From Membranipora membranacea (taxonomy: Eukaryota; Bryozoa; Gymnolaemata; Cheilostomatida; Membraniporidae): a DNA stretch of 64,000 nucleotides. Both the position numbers and the translations under genes were made by a program. The stretch lies in NCBI GenBank assembly GCA_914767715.1, contig OU612072.1, positions 2,418,001 to 2,482,000 on the forward strand, given 5' to 3'. The notes beneath the pieces are model-generated. The model had not been told where the DNA came from. It ran no database searches and saw only the letters and a list, made by a program, of their open reading frames with translations. This document shows positions 22,691 to 34,604 of this stretch, one piece after another (position 1 is the stretch's first letter; each line of letters begins with the position of its first letter).

Positions 22691-24099
22691 CCATATTTTC
22701 TTCCGAATGTGCAACAATCACTTACACAACATGGTATTGAAGCATCCTTATTCTCAAATGATTTATTATTAATAAGTGCGACAGTACAAAACTAAAGGTC
22801 AATCACATATCATATAAAGACGCAGACCAATAAATAACTAGTTAATATTCAACAAATACATTTCTGTACCAGACCCTGGGCCGAAACCATAAAAATTAAT
22901 AATCAATCATAATCTGGATTAGAAATCCCATAAACTGGTCAAAACTAATTACCTTTGCACCTATTATTAGTAATTATTAGTTTCAAAAAGTGGAGAAAAA
23001 CAATGAGCTTACAAAAGTCAAAAGCTAAGACTAAGGGTGAGGCCTAGGTCACCAGACATCATAACACATATTACACTGGTTTCTGATTATCCTTTTTTGT
23101 CATGAGTTCCATTGTCATCCACATGTTGTCAATTTGAATAGCTATGGTGATCTGTTTCGGCGTGATTATTATAGGCTTGACCTGCTTGTTGTGAGAGCTT
23201 GCTGCTTGTTCGCTGACTTCGAATTGATGATATGAGAACCAAGGACTTTAAAGTCATAGATATGAGATCTAGCAGTAGTGTGGTAAAGTATTCTTTAGAG
23301 AATTAAGCTTGCACACTGTACTGTGGAGACAAGAAATCACCATTAACCCACATAATCTGTAAAACAAAACAAAGCAAAGTCAGTTTAAATTCAATTATTA
23401 CTAAGAGCTTAAACTAAAACCCAACAGAAACATACTTAAACATTTCAGTGTAGGGTTAAAGCTCAGACATCATAGGTTATCATTATTGAAATTTATCTAG
23501 ACACAGGCTATATGGTGATGGAAAATAGTAATATTGTACTAAATAGAGGGAATAATACACTGAGGGCGTATTGAAATATAAGAAAACATAATCACAGGGC
23601 CATGAGAAATCTGGGCACGTGAAACAACCCGTGGAGAATCACACAACGGGAAAACAACAGAAGTCACAAAAGATCTTCAAAACAACCCTGGAAAGATTGC
23701 AAAACTGGAAAACCAACAGATTACACCATGGATAAACAGGTGCACTTGACACCATAAATTATCTAAAAATGATCAAAACAGAAATGAGGGAAGGTCAAGC
23801 AAAGGACAGACTAACCATGTTTTGGCAGCTAGATAATTAAAACTGACAAAACACGCAAATCAAAAGAGAGTAATGACAAAATTGGGACAGCAAACCAGCA
23901 CTATAAAAGCCTGATGGACACTTGTAAAAATCAGTCAGCGCCAGGAGGCGGGTTCACGACATACAGCGTTACACATCTAATCAGATAACTATCTGATTCA
24001 CTCAGCCCAAGGAGGCCTATTCTTCAACAAGAAGATAACACTCAGGGCATATAAGGTAATTTTGTGAACCCGAGTTATCTCCACATCTCGAAAAGGCCA
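22691..24099. other. Intergenic, nothing recognised
   Basis: AT-rich sequence without long frames, repeats or RNA-like structures that I can support. Confidence 0.4.
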
Positions 24100-25765
24100 A
24101 AAATCATATAAATTATAAAGCGAAAAACTTCTTTTGTGGCTGGCATAAAAAGTTATCAAGCTACAGACCTCAAATTTTCAGGACACACTCACAAACTGTG
24201 TATTTCTTTGCCCCCCATGAAAGTGGAATAATTGCATACATAAGCCGGCAGCAGGGCAGCAATTTATATCATTTTTCCGTAAAGCTTTCGATATGTTGGT
24301 AGATATTTTCCTTGTTTACTAAAGAAAATAACCACTATGTTCCTCAGAAGATGAGCAATCCAATGATATAAAAATTTCTGGTGTCAGACCATTTGAAGCC
24401 ATGCTGCTGCTCAAAAGAAAATGTGCTTCTACATTATTTTATTGATTTGCGATGATTTAGCTGTGCACAAATATGCTGATTGTGTATTCATCATCAGTAA
24501 TGTAATGTAATTATTGTAATACAGAATTCATGCTCCACTAAATTTAAGGCAGACACTCTTATTTTGATACAACATGTCTGTGTAGCTCAGTGGATAATTC
24601 TCTATTTCGTCAACGCAGAGCTCTGGGTTCGAGTTGGTGCCAAATTTTTTAAACTCTCAATATGGCTATAAATCATAATGTTTGTAAAGAGGAATCCTTT
24701 TTTGTTGCAAACAAAATAAGTGTTCGAGCTACAGACCTCTGATTTTCAGATCATACTCAAAAAATGCCCGCCATGAAAATGGAGTAGTTGCATACATATG
24801 CCGGCAGCAGGGCAGCAATTTTATCATTTTCAAACTGTTTTCACTAAAGCTCTCGAAATGTTGGAAGATGTTTTCCTGTTTTACTAAAAAAATTAACACT
24901 ATGTTCCTCGGGAGATGAGGAATCCAATGATATAAAAATTTGTGCTGTCAGACCTTTAGAAGTTATGCTGCTGCTCAAAAGATAATTTGGCTACACATTG
25001 TTTTACTGATTTTTGATGCTTTAGAAAAAGCTTCTTTTGTAGCTGGCATAAGAAAATATTGAGCTACAGACCTCAAATTTTCAGGACACACTCACAAACT
25101 GTGTATTTCTTTGCCCCCCATGAAAGTGGAATAATTTCATACATAAGGCGGCAGCAGGGCAGCAATTAATATAATTTTTTAACTGTTTTCCGTAAAGCTT
25201 TCGATATGTTGGTAGATATTTTCCTTGTTTACTAAAAAAAAAAACCACTGTGTTCCTCAGAAGATGAGCAATCCAATGATATAAAAATTTGTGGTGTCAG
25301 ACCATTCGAAGCCATGCTGCTGCTCAAAAGAAAATGTGCCTACACATTATTTTACTGATTTGTGATGCTTTAGAGAAAGCTTCTTTTGTAGCTGGCATAA
25401 GCAATTATTGAGCTACAGACCTCAGAATTTCAGGACACACTCACAAACTGTGAATTTCTTTGCCCCCATGAAAGTGGAATAATTGCATACATAAGCCGGC
25501 AGCAGGGCAGCAATTTATATCATTTTTTGACTGTTTTCCATAAAGCTTTCGATATGTTGATAGATATTTTCCTTGTTCACTAAAGAAAGTAACCACTGTG
25601 TTCCTCAGAAGATGAGCAATCCAATGATATAAAAATTTGTGGTGTCAGACCATTCGAAGCCATGCTGCTGCTAAAAAGAAAATGTGCCTACACATTATTT
25701 TACTGATTTGTGATGCTTTAGAGAAAGCTTCTTTTGTAGCTGGCATAATAAGCAATTTTTTGCCC
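24100..25765 (+). repeat. Tandem array with a period near 350 bp, four full units and a partial
   Basis: Units start near 24121, 24690, 25028 and 25378, with a partial at 25730. Each carries GAGCTACAGACCTC, then GCCCCCCATGAAAGTGGA, then GGCAGCAGGGCAGCAATTT, then GATGAGCAATCCAATGATAT. The last two full units are the most alike, and the second is the most diverged. About 220 bp of different sequence, including a tRNA-like stretch, separates units one and two. Short open frames in the array are incidental. Confidence 0.85.
24575..24648 (+). repeat. tRNA-like sequence inside the 350-bp array
   Basis: TGTGTAGCTCAGTGGATAAT (A-box side) and CTGGGTTCGAGTTGG (B-box) are spaced as in a tRNA, but the ends do not form an acceptor stem. 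It is read as a tRNA-derived element or tRNA pseudogene inserted between array units one and two. Confidence 0.5.
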
Positions 25766-27260
25766 CATATATCATTACCCAACCAGCAACATTATTGTAT
25801 AATTAACCCTGCCTGCCAAATACACTACATTCATTATTGCGAGATCGTATTGTTATAGTATAATCCTTTACAGTTCTAGTCAATATTATATAATTGGATT
25901 GACATTGTATTCAATGAGTTTGTATTTAGATGACCAGGCAAGTTAGCTGCTACAATGAAAGCATTCCATTCGAATTGTCCTCCTCACAATTTTTGTAAGC
26001 ACAGAAATCTTTTAGTATTGAGTATGATGAGCCGACAAAATACCTATGTTCAACTCTTCTGTGTTGTACTGTAGGCCTACCCTAAGCTATATCTTGTGCA
26101 ATCTGAGAATGTAGGCAGCAACTGCATAAATAGAATACATCAGCTAAATTATGCTAGCAGAATTATCTCAAAACTTTGCTACTAATAAAAAAGTACAACA
26201 TCGCTCACCAGTTGAGCGAGGATCTACTTTGTATTAATCGCCCTATATGCCTAAGTGGAGAAAAGTGATATGCGAATGAGGCCATATTCTCCACAGAACT
26301 ACCGAAAATATGCTGACTGATGCTAGAAAACATACTTGGTGTCAAAGCATGCAGTATTAATACTGATTATTGGCATAGTCTTGATCTACGCTCCTTGGGA
26401 TTTTTGAGATTGAATGGCTCTGAGCAAGGATTTAGCTCTGAATGCTATGGTATGTGGGTAGAGAGAGGCAAAGGTAAATCTATTGTAAACCTGGTATACA
26501 TTCATTACCTGTCTACAAAGGAGCTCTTGATGTTAAACTTTATCATTCCCAGCCATCTCAGTTATATGGTGTACAGGAAGCAATCGTGGCATTTTTCTCC
26601 CTCACTCTTGGATGGTAGTTCCCTAGCAGGTGTTGGCACTAGTACAGATAGTAATTAAATGTTAGGCTAGTGACAAGACAACAACGTTTACAGTAATACA
26701 TTTTAAGCTGTCAGCTTGTGTGACACAAGCAGGGAGGTTAGCCTTTAACAGGCATAATGACTTAATTACCTCAATATTCCTTGTCAAAATTTTTAATTAT
26801 CGAATTAATTGTCGCTGGTAGTTAATCCTACACACACATTCCATTGTACTTGTAACAAGTCATCATGACACACTTGTGGAATTAGAGAGACAAGATGTCA
26901 TCGTAAGCTGACCTAACTTCCTGTCTTTTGCTGCTGATAATGCTGATGAGTTTTTAATTTTGCGAATGTACATGTTTACAATGATGGTTGTTTTGGTGAA
27001 AGTACAATCATGATCATTCTTTGACAGAAGAGTGAGGGGGCGGGAAGTTTTAACCTTTTATGAAAAATACTAGATGGTTGACCAAATTCCATTTGTATAT
27101 TTTCATCAAATTATTTCACCAAACTCAGCTTCCAAGCTCATCATAGTACAGAGTAACTATGCCAAAAATGAGATTGCTTTGCAAAAAAATCTCTTGCGCC
27201 CTTATTATCCGGTATTTGCATCCATGTTTCATTGATTTTCCTCCGCTACTTGGTCAACTA
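25766..27260. other. Intergenic; one unrecognised 112-codon frame
   Basis: The plus frame 26320-26658 is open for 112 codons with no recognised domain. A 22-bp segment in it (26386-26407, starting ATCTACGCTCCTTGGG) recurs exactly in inverted orientation near 29115-29136. Nothing else is seen. Confidence 0.3.
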
Positions 27261-27312
27261 CAAGAGCTGAGCCAGACACAACATACAGTGGTTGTATCTG
27301 GCTCAGCTCTTG
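27261..27312. repeat. Hairpin: 22-bp inverted repeat with 8-bp loop
   Basis: Arms 27261-27282 (CAAGAGCTGAGCCAGA...) and 27291-27312 are reverse complements with one mismatch around the loop ATACAGTG. It lies about 80 bp left of the Harbinger-type element and is not part of it. Confidence 0.8.
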
Positions 27313-27393
27313 ATAAACTGCTGCTAGCTCATTGCGATAATCTGTGTGTTTACCCAAAGGGTTAACCATTTTTAAATCTACTGGTACCTTTTA

Positions 27394-28079
27394 AGGTGTG
27401 GCTACATGTCACGATTTTTACATCGATTTGGGGTCACGAGTGGTTAATCGGTGGATCTGCACGAGTGATTACTCGTGTTAAGTGGACATCCAACTTGTTG
27501 GTCTTTTTCCCGAGTGATCTAGACGATCCTCTATGCTGATTGGTTGTTGATTGCTTGCTTAAATAATTACGCGGTTAAACACGTCATCTATCAAATTGTG
27601 ACAGGCTATCAAAAATGGAGGAGTTGATAATATCTGTAGTTAAATCACATCCTCCTATTTATGATAAAAAAGACCATAACTACAAAGATAGGAGTGGTGC
27701 TGTAGTGAAAATATGGAAGGTAATAGCTGTATCACTTGGAAATGGAAGCTGTCCTGACATGACATCCATAGTATAGCATAGGAAAATCAATTTTACAGAA
27801 GAATGAAATTTTATTTGGTGAAGATTCTAAGTGACAAAGACCCGGATTTAATATGACATCAAATCCGGTCATTTGTTAACACGCCCATTAAATATCATTG
27901 GTCAATCGATTGAACTGAGGGAGTTAATTGGTCAATATAGGCACCTGATTTATTACCCCACTATAACTCACTAAACCATCGAGTACTAACTCATAGGCCT
28001 GTGTAGCAGTGTGAGATCGGCCTAGCATGTCTAGACATGCCATCGGCCTGTGATTACATCGTGACATGTAGCCACACCT
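27394..28079 (+). mobile_element. PIF/Harbinger-type DNA transposon derivative, 686 bp
   Basis: The left end begins AGGTGTGGCTACATGTCACG and the right end is its reverse complement, giving terminal inverted repeats (TIRs) of at least 22 bp. TTA flanks both sides (27391-27393 and 28080-28082), the TWA-type 3-bp target duplication expected for PIF/Harbinger. Inside lies one intact short frame resembling the start of a MADF protein, and no DDE transposase. It is therefore an internally deleted, non-autonomous derivative. Near-perfect ends and an exact target duplication suggest a fairly recent insertion. Confidence 0.8.
27615..27776 (+). CDS. MADF-like first exon of a Harbinger accessory protein (fragment)
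   Basis: A 53-codon frame from ATG at 27615. It reads MEELIISVVKSHPPIYD, then KDHNYKDRSG, then a Trp in VKIWKVIAVSL. The order Ile/Leu-rich helix, P.(L/I)YD, YK.R, W..IA matches the first two helices of the MADF/Myb-like fold. PIF/Harbinger elements encode such a DNA-binding protein beside their transposase; it helps nuclear import and TIR binding. A donor-like AAG|GTAATAG at about 27719 suggests the real exon ends there and the later codons are intron read-through. As it stands it is a fragment. Confidence 0.6.
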   Translation: MEELIISVVKSHPPIYDKKDHNYKDRSGAVVKIWKVIAVSLGNGSCPDMTSIV

Positions 28080-31000
28080 TTAAGTTCTGTGCAGGTTGCC
28101 TATGAATGCCAATGTCAACAAAATTAATATTCTGACTGGCTTATCTTGATTATGACTTCATGGGTAAACAACTTGGATAACAACAATACATCCAATTATG
28201 CTTGAACTCAGCTGCTTGGCTAAGATGTTGATGTCAAGTAAAAGGTAAACAATTGGCAAATAGACATCTTGTTCAATTCAATAAGCTAATCCCATTGAAA
28301 GTGATCAGGCAGATTGAACTGTACATTGTAGCCATTGAATGCATGCATTGAAAAGTTTGGTGTGTTGAAATTTCTTTCAACCTAAAGGTTTATCAATGAA
28401 TATCAAGACTGATTTCACCAACCTACTCCAGATCATTCTCCCTGTCCAGATTAATACAATTTTCAACTAAAAAGGTTTGATTTTTTTAACATTTCATTTC
28501 AAATCAATTGCATGTAATTGAGTGATGTGGCTAGTATCGGGCAAAACAACATCGATGCATCAGTTCCATGTGGTCTACCAAATACATTTCCTAGAAGTTT
28601 CGACCATTACGACAGGATTTCCACAATGCAGCTATAGTCTGGAGTTCCAATCAAGGAGTACTTTTACTCCTTGTTCCAATCATTTCAACAAATTCCTGCC
28701 AAAGGAATACCCACACTGATATTTATTCTGTTATATGTGAGACCGGTAGCTTAGACAGGCGGCTGGGTTGCCAGATTAGGGGCTTGTAGGGCCATTACAT
28801 CAGTTAAGATTTAGAGCGATAAATAATTGCCTGGACAGTCTTGTAGCAGATAATCTTTCAAAGCTATCAGCTTAATATTATCGCCTGCATTGATATATTT
28901 AGAATTTACAGTGACCATCAGACATTCCGTACAAACGACTTCTATTGTGTCATTGAACTATAGGTCTGTTTGATCAAGGAGTAACAGGGGAAGCTGTTAC
29001 TCCTTGGTTTGATTTACCCTTGCTTCTCTCTACCAACATTCCATAAATTCAGAGCTTGCGCTCCATGCCCAGAACATCTTCAGCCAACAAACAGCTAATG
29101 AAAGCCATCCACGCTAAAAAATCCCAAGGAGCGTAGATTAACCCTTAGTGTGTCATCTATATAATCCCTCTGGTTAGCTATTCTTGTTGAAATTCCTAAA
29201 AATGATAAGGGGTTGTAAAAATTGATATATCTTAAAATCTAGAGGGTGTAGAAGGAAAGATTAAATAAACTTCTTCTAAACAAGATTCCTGATCTATCTA
29301 TATAACTTTTAACCACCCAGCAATAACAGAAATGATTGATGAGGTATTGAAACACACAAAAAAGTGTACAACTAGACTTATTTTGTATATATCTGAACAC
29401 AAATACTCTCACACCGGTCTTACAGAGTCATAATTTGTACCACTGGACAGGGAATTTTGTTTAGATGAGAAATAAAAAAATAACTAACTCTTTACGAGCA
29501 ATGATACTACCATGGTGATGATTATAGCAAGGAGGGTTCAATATTAGCAAAGTTAATGCAAGCAGTGCCATCGTACTATAATCCTCTATCGATTGGTAAG
29601 CTGCTTTGTACTAATTTCTAAAAATTATTAAACTGCCTTGTACTAACTACTAACCAGGATAGTAGTCTTGGACCTCACTAACCAAAAAATGTGTACTAGC
29701 AGCACCGATTCCCACCTAACTGCAACCCTCTATGAGCCATAAGAAGCTTAACACAGGGATAAACCGACTTGTAAATTTGCCTGCCATTGCTAAACACAAT
29801 GCCTGAGAAACCATTCTGTGATCAATGAAGAGGGAGTTCATTGCTGTGATCGAACCTCAATATGTATGTGTGCGCTATACAAATGACTACCAAAAAAACT
29901 ATATATAATACGCGTCTAAGTGATGTAGCAACAATCATGAATCAGAGGATTACATTGTTTGACATAATAATTTTGCTGGTGACTCCCAAAATATTGATAG
30001 ATAAGCATTGGTGATCATTCAAGCTCATACATACCTTGGGTGGGGGGGGGGGGGGTATTTGTCCCTGGTGTCTTCACAACTTCAGTTCCAAGTGTAACAA
30101 AGAGAGCATCAGCAGAGTGTGCTTCTTTGAAGCTGGAGTTATTGGTGGTGGGTGACAAGGTGTGAGAAATCTGCTGAGTATGATGCTCTGCTGTATATCT
30201 TCTGAGTCACTGTCCCCATTCTACGTTCACTCCTCCAAATAGTAAAACTGTAAATAATAATCTTGTATATAGAAATTTCATGATGTGAAGTCAAAACAAC
30301 GGTAAGATTGTTGTAGAAAAAAATTATGTGCGGAGTTTGGGACACCATATATGAGTATATCTGTGAGAAATGACCTCCTGACAGCTATCTATTGTATGCC
30401 GTCTATAGAATATGATGAAGCTATGACTGTCCACTAAACTCCGAATTGAGATGTATGTAGGCCCACGCGGCCACATCAAAACAGCACTTTTTGAAGTACC
30501 ATACTATCACAAAAGACAAAAGTATGCAAAGCGAAAGCAGATATAATATATATAAGCTCAGTGTCAGGCCCAAGGTGAAACAACATTAGCAAATGCTCAC
30601 TTCGACGGTTTGTTCAAAAGCTTCAGGTGTCATACAATAACCCCCCCCCCCGCTAATTCCCTTCTAACAGAGGCACTGTTGAAGTTTAGATCAGAGTACA
30701 CAATATGACGCAAAAATCATGGCTCAGAATAATTCATTTTAGCAATCAGGAGTGGGGAAACTTTTCAATATGGAGTAGCGTTGGTTGGGTGGTTGGCCAT
30801 CAATAATGTTAAGTTGGTTGGATGAAGACATATTTCTTCTTTCTTTGATCCAGAACCATTACAAGTTCTGTGATAAATGCCTACATTTCAAGTTCCTCCC
30901 ATTTTACTGGTGACACCAGAAGCGAATCCAAATGCAGAAAAATTGGATAAAACGATAGGGATAATGACATAACATACACTGTGACATTGCATTGACTAGA

Positions 31001-32570
31001 TTGGAAAGCAAGCACTATGTGCTCGACATCTACTTGACTCTTTGTTAGGTTATTTACTGAGCATGGTGACAAAAAGTAAAACATTCTCTACCTCAAGAAA
31101 AATTTTAATCTAATTTGCATATATTTGGAGCTGCTCCCCCTCCAGCCATCAACACAAGACAACATCGTTTTACTTGGATTTTACTAGGATTGGAGCAACC
31201 GGAAATGCAGGGGTGAAAATATTTTAATTGACATACAACTTATATTATAATCATGTGGGAATTTGCCAACAGCATTTACAGCCATGTTTTTTTTATTGTT
31301 ATTCAGCAGACTGTTAGTACTGAAATGGTTGTCTGCACTTAGTTTTTGTAATAGAGGAGAACTCCGAAGGCACTTGGGTGCCTTTCTCAAGAATTGGATG
31401 TGACAACCCTGTCACAACCATCCAATGAGCTCATTAAAACCCAAGTATCTTAAAACTTTGAACGTGAGGTCACCCACTGGAAGTTAATGTCAAGTGACGG
31501 AGTTGAGAAAATGTTGGCTAGCCACAATTTTATTACTTCAAGCCATTTTCTCGAAATGCAAACTTTTCCTATTGAACTAACATTACTCCACTAGAGTAGC
31601 CCCATCATGTAAGTGGGGTCCAATGGTATTGAAGTAACTCACGGTTTAATCTTCTGGCAATTTCTGGCGGGAAGCCATGGTTTATTAGCAACTGAATACC
31701 ATCAAATCATCTTCTGATCTAAAACCACATATTATATATATATACGGGTGTGAATATTGAGTTTTTTGAGATATTCATTTATCACTCTAAATACAATAGG
31801 ACTATAAACTTGATATTACATTATATTCAGGATAGTTGTCTAAAGATGATTTGCAGTAAATTACTCCTCTAGCGGAGGCGGGAGTCTATATGAAGAAATG
31901 AGAGCAAATGTTAGCTTGCTTTAAATGTAGCTATATGTGAATTTTCCCTGCTGCAAATACTTAACTCTCTTAGGGTATACACAATGTTACATTGACTGCC
32001 AGCAACTCACATTTCGGCACATATTATATAATATATTGACTATGGACCAAATTTGTTTCTTCTGAAACAGCTGAGGTCGGCTCAACAAATATCAATGGCT
32101 GAGGATGAATTTTTTTCGCAATTCTTAGTTTTGGATTTTTTTACCAGATGTATTATTACTGATGAAAACCGTGTAAGCCCTCTTTATTTCACCCTATCTA
32201 GATATGAAGTTAGGGCACTGAGATCATTGCATTTGGAGCCGGATTCTAACATTTTAACAAATTACAAATAACACAACACTTAAAAATCACAATCTGATCG
32301 CTCACCAGGTGAGTGAGCAATACCTGCTAGGGGTCTCACTTTCAAATCGTTCAGTCAATGTTTGAACTATTTACATTCTGAGCGAGCGATTTGGGAGTGA
32401 TGTTGTCTAATTGAAAGACCAAGTGGGCAATAATTTCGAGTGATGCGATAGTGATAATTTGCTTTAGTAAAGTATCGCTCTTTCTAATTGAAAGACACCC
32501 CTGATTGGCAAACTACAGAAGGCTACTAGTAGTGATAATAACTAACAGTTACTAGCTAGACTTCTTAGTT

Positions 32571-32641
32571 AGTCTACTCATTCTTCACGACTGAGTAGTA
32601 GAGTACTACTCTACTACTCAGTCGTGAAGAATGATTAGACT
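32571..32641. repeat. 71-bp palindrome
   Basis: Arms 32571-32605 and 32607-32641 pair over 35 bp with one mismatch. The core is GAGTAGTAGAGTACTACTCT and the outer part contains ATTCTTCACGACTG. Such a near-perfect fold-back would extrude a long hairpin; it may be a miniature fold-back element. Confidence 0.85.
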
Positions 32642-33212
32642 TACAGAGTAGTGTGAGAGTAGCTTACCACTTTATCTGATCAATACTTGTTCTTCCTACA
32701 CTATCTGCCTTCAAGTTGTTTGACGCGGTAGTCAAATGTCAATAGATGCAAACATCCTGCTAATCCAATGCCTCAGGTACGTTCTAAAATGTAAGGTATA
32801 GTAATCAAAATCAAGCAGATATAATGTTCATAAAAAGTTCCATAGAGGAGTAAAGTATTCATAGGAGAAAATTTTCTTAATTTTGCGCAGGCTTGAAAAA
32901 GCTAACTTCAAGAGTAGCAAACATACGCCCACCCTTTTTTACTTTTTATGGACTTCAACCTTCACTAGCCAAAATTTAATGCTAGCTTACATTAAGTCAT
33001 CTCAAGACTAGCTAAACTAAACTTTAGCTAATACTTACTCCCAAGGCTATACGTTTAGTTGACTATAAATTAGAAACAAGTTTTATGCTGTTTAATTTTT
33101 TTTAGGGCCTGTGACCTAGAATTACCCACACACCAACATATGTTGGGAAGTTAAATGCCCCATGATAACCACAATCGAACAATTGACAATACTTTAAGAG
33201 ACAGATTTCATT

Positions 33213-33326
33213 CACCCCCCCCCCCCCTTTCCCTCACCTGCAATCTACCTTATCAATCTAATTAGTTAACCACTAATTAGGTTGATAAGTTAGATAGCAG
33301 GTGAAGGGAGGGAGGGAGGGGGGTCT
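33213..33326. repeat. Long imperfect palindrome ending in C-run and G-run
   Basis: The left arm runs from a C-run through CTCACCTGC, ATCTACCTTATCAA and CTAATTAG. The right arm mirrors it: CTAATTAG, TTGATAAG, AGATAGCAGGTGA, then a G-rich run. Arms are about 50 bp with several mismatches. It lies about 190 bp left of the MULE's left array. Confidence 0.75.
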
Positions 33327-33518
33327 TTCAATGAGTATGAGATATGGTTACCAATTAGGCTACCGATGGTATCCTTGATTTGGACAATCAAATACAAATG
33401 ATCACTGCGTCAGGGTAGCGAAGAGTATATCATGACCCATCATGAATCATAATAATGTAACTATACTGTATAATATAGTTTTACTATACTATATTTTACT
33501 ATAATGTACTATACTGTA

Positions 33519-33935
33519 CTTGGCCCGAGCCAAACTTGGCCCGAGCCAAACTTGGCCCGAGCCAAACTTGGCCCGAGACAAACTTGGCCCGAGCCAAACT
33601 TGGCCCGAGCCAAACTTGGCCCGAGCCAAACTTGGCCCGAGACAAACTTGCCAGAGCCAAACTTGGCCCGAGCCAAACTTGGCCCGTGACAAACTTGGCC
33701 CGAGCCAAACTTGGCCCGAGCCAAACTTGGCCCGAGACAAACTTGGCCCGAGCCAAACTTGGCCCGAGCCAAACTTGGCCCCAAATATAAAACTTGGCCC
33801 GATGAAATGAAACTTGGCCCCAATTCGTAAAGCTTGGCCCCAAATAGTAAAACTTGGCCCATGCAATGAAACTTGGCCCCAATTAGTAAAACTTGGCCTC
33901 AAGTACTGAAACTTGGCCCCAATTACTAAAACGTC
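33519..33935 (-). repeat. Left minisatellite array of the MULE
   Basis: 33519-33780 holds about 16 units of CTTGGCCCGAGCCAAA or its variant with GAGACAAA. 33781-33935 holds units of CTTGGCCCC followed by AATTAGTAAAA, AAATATAAAA, ATGCAATGAAA or similar. The same variant tails occur in inverse complement in the right array. Open frames on both strands are by-products of the unit sequence. Confidence 0.9.
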
Positions 33936-34333
33936 GAGGTATTTAATTTGTTATTTTGTGTATCACAGATAAAAAAGCTCTTTGATTGTCTTGTTCTGTA
34001 TTCTTTGGATCACGGGCTCAGTCAAGGGAACAGTATGGGTAGACCTGTCTGATGAGCAAGTCAGTTTCTAAGACATGATATTGTTTTATGTAAATCTTTC
34101 AATTTGTCCTGATTTATTCTTTTTTCCAATATTGTCGATTGCACCAGAATCTCTTTCATAGAAAAAGAAAAAGATGCAGTGCAACTATCGGAGGAGGCCA
34201 GACTTGACGATGATAGGTAAAAATGTTAAGAAACATCATAATTATTCTAAATGTCTGTAACATATATTATAATCGCTGACAAGAAGATTCAACAATGATT
34301 CAGCATCAGGATCTAGCTTTAGTAATACTGTAA

Positions 34334-34604
34334 TACCTCATTTATAAGGCACCGGCCTTATAAGTGAAGCACCTCCCTTGGAAAAATTAAAAATGCTACA
34401 GTTATGAGGCACCCAACAGCTACAAGGCACCCCTTTGGAAAAAAAAACTGACCTCGATCGGATTCAAACCCGCAATATTGTGTTCACAAGGGAGGTGCTC
34501 TGTCTACTGAGCTATGTGGCTTTCCTTTTCAAACCACGGCGCGTATTATGCTCCACTCTCTAAGGCGCCTTCATCTATAAGGCACGGGCCTTATAGGTGA
34601 GGTA
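34334..34604. mobile_element. 271-bp MITE-like element enclosing a tRNA-like sequence
   Basis: The left end TACCTCATTTATAAGGCACC and the right end, in reverse complement TACCTCACCTATAAGGCCCG, form inverted repeats of about 30 bp that are themselves partly palindromic (ATAAGGC...GCCTTAT). Between them, on the minus strand at 34524-34450, lies a tRNA-like segment with CATAGCTCAGTAGACAGAGC (A-box side) and GCGGGTTTGAATCCG (B-box). It lies in MULE sequence upstream of the first recognised transposase exon. Confidence 0.6.

Larger units (their letters stand above)
28083..33518. other. Gene-poor stretch with several hairpins and homopolymer runs
   Basis: No gene is recognised. Small hairpins built on AAGGAGTA...TACTCCTT lie near 28652-28673 and 28976-29005. 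A run of G lies near 30040-30053, with runs of C near 30641-30653 and 33214-33227, and AT repeats near 31733-31744. Open frames of 60-110 codons (for example 32053-32271 plus and 30139-30348 minus) show no domain. The two larger palindromes are listed separately. Confidence 0.45.

Noticed and set aside
33489-33902. Several overlapping long open frames on both strands over the left minisatellite array (products rich in GPS and ARAKFG)
   Set aside because: The unit has no stop in several frames, so long frames arise from repetition. Same for 39199-40531.
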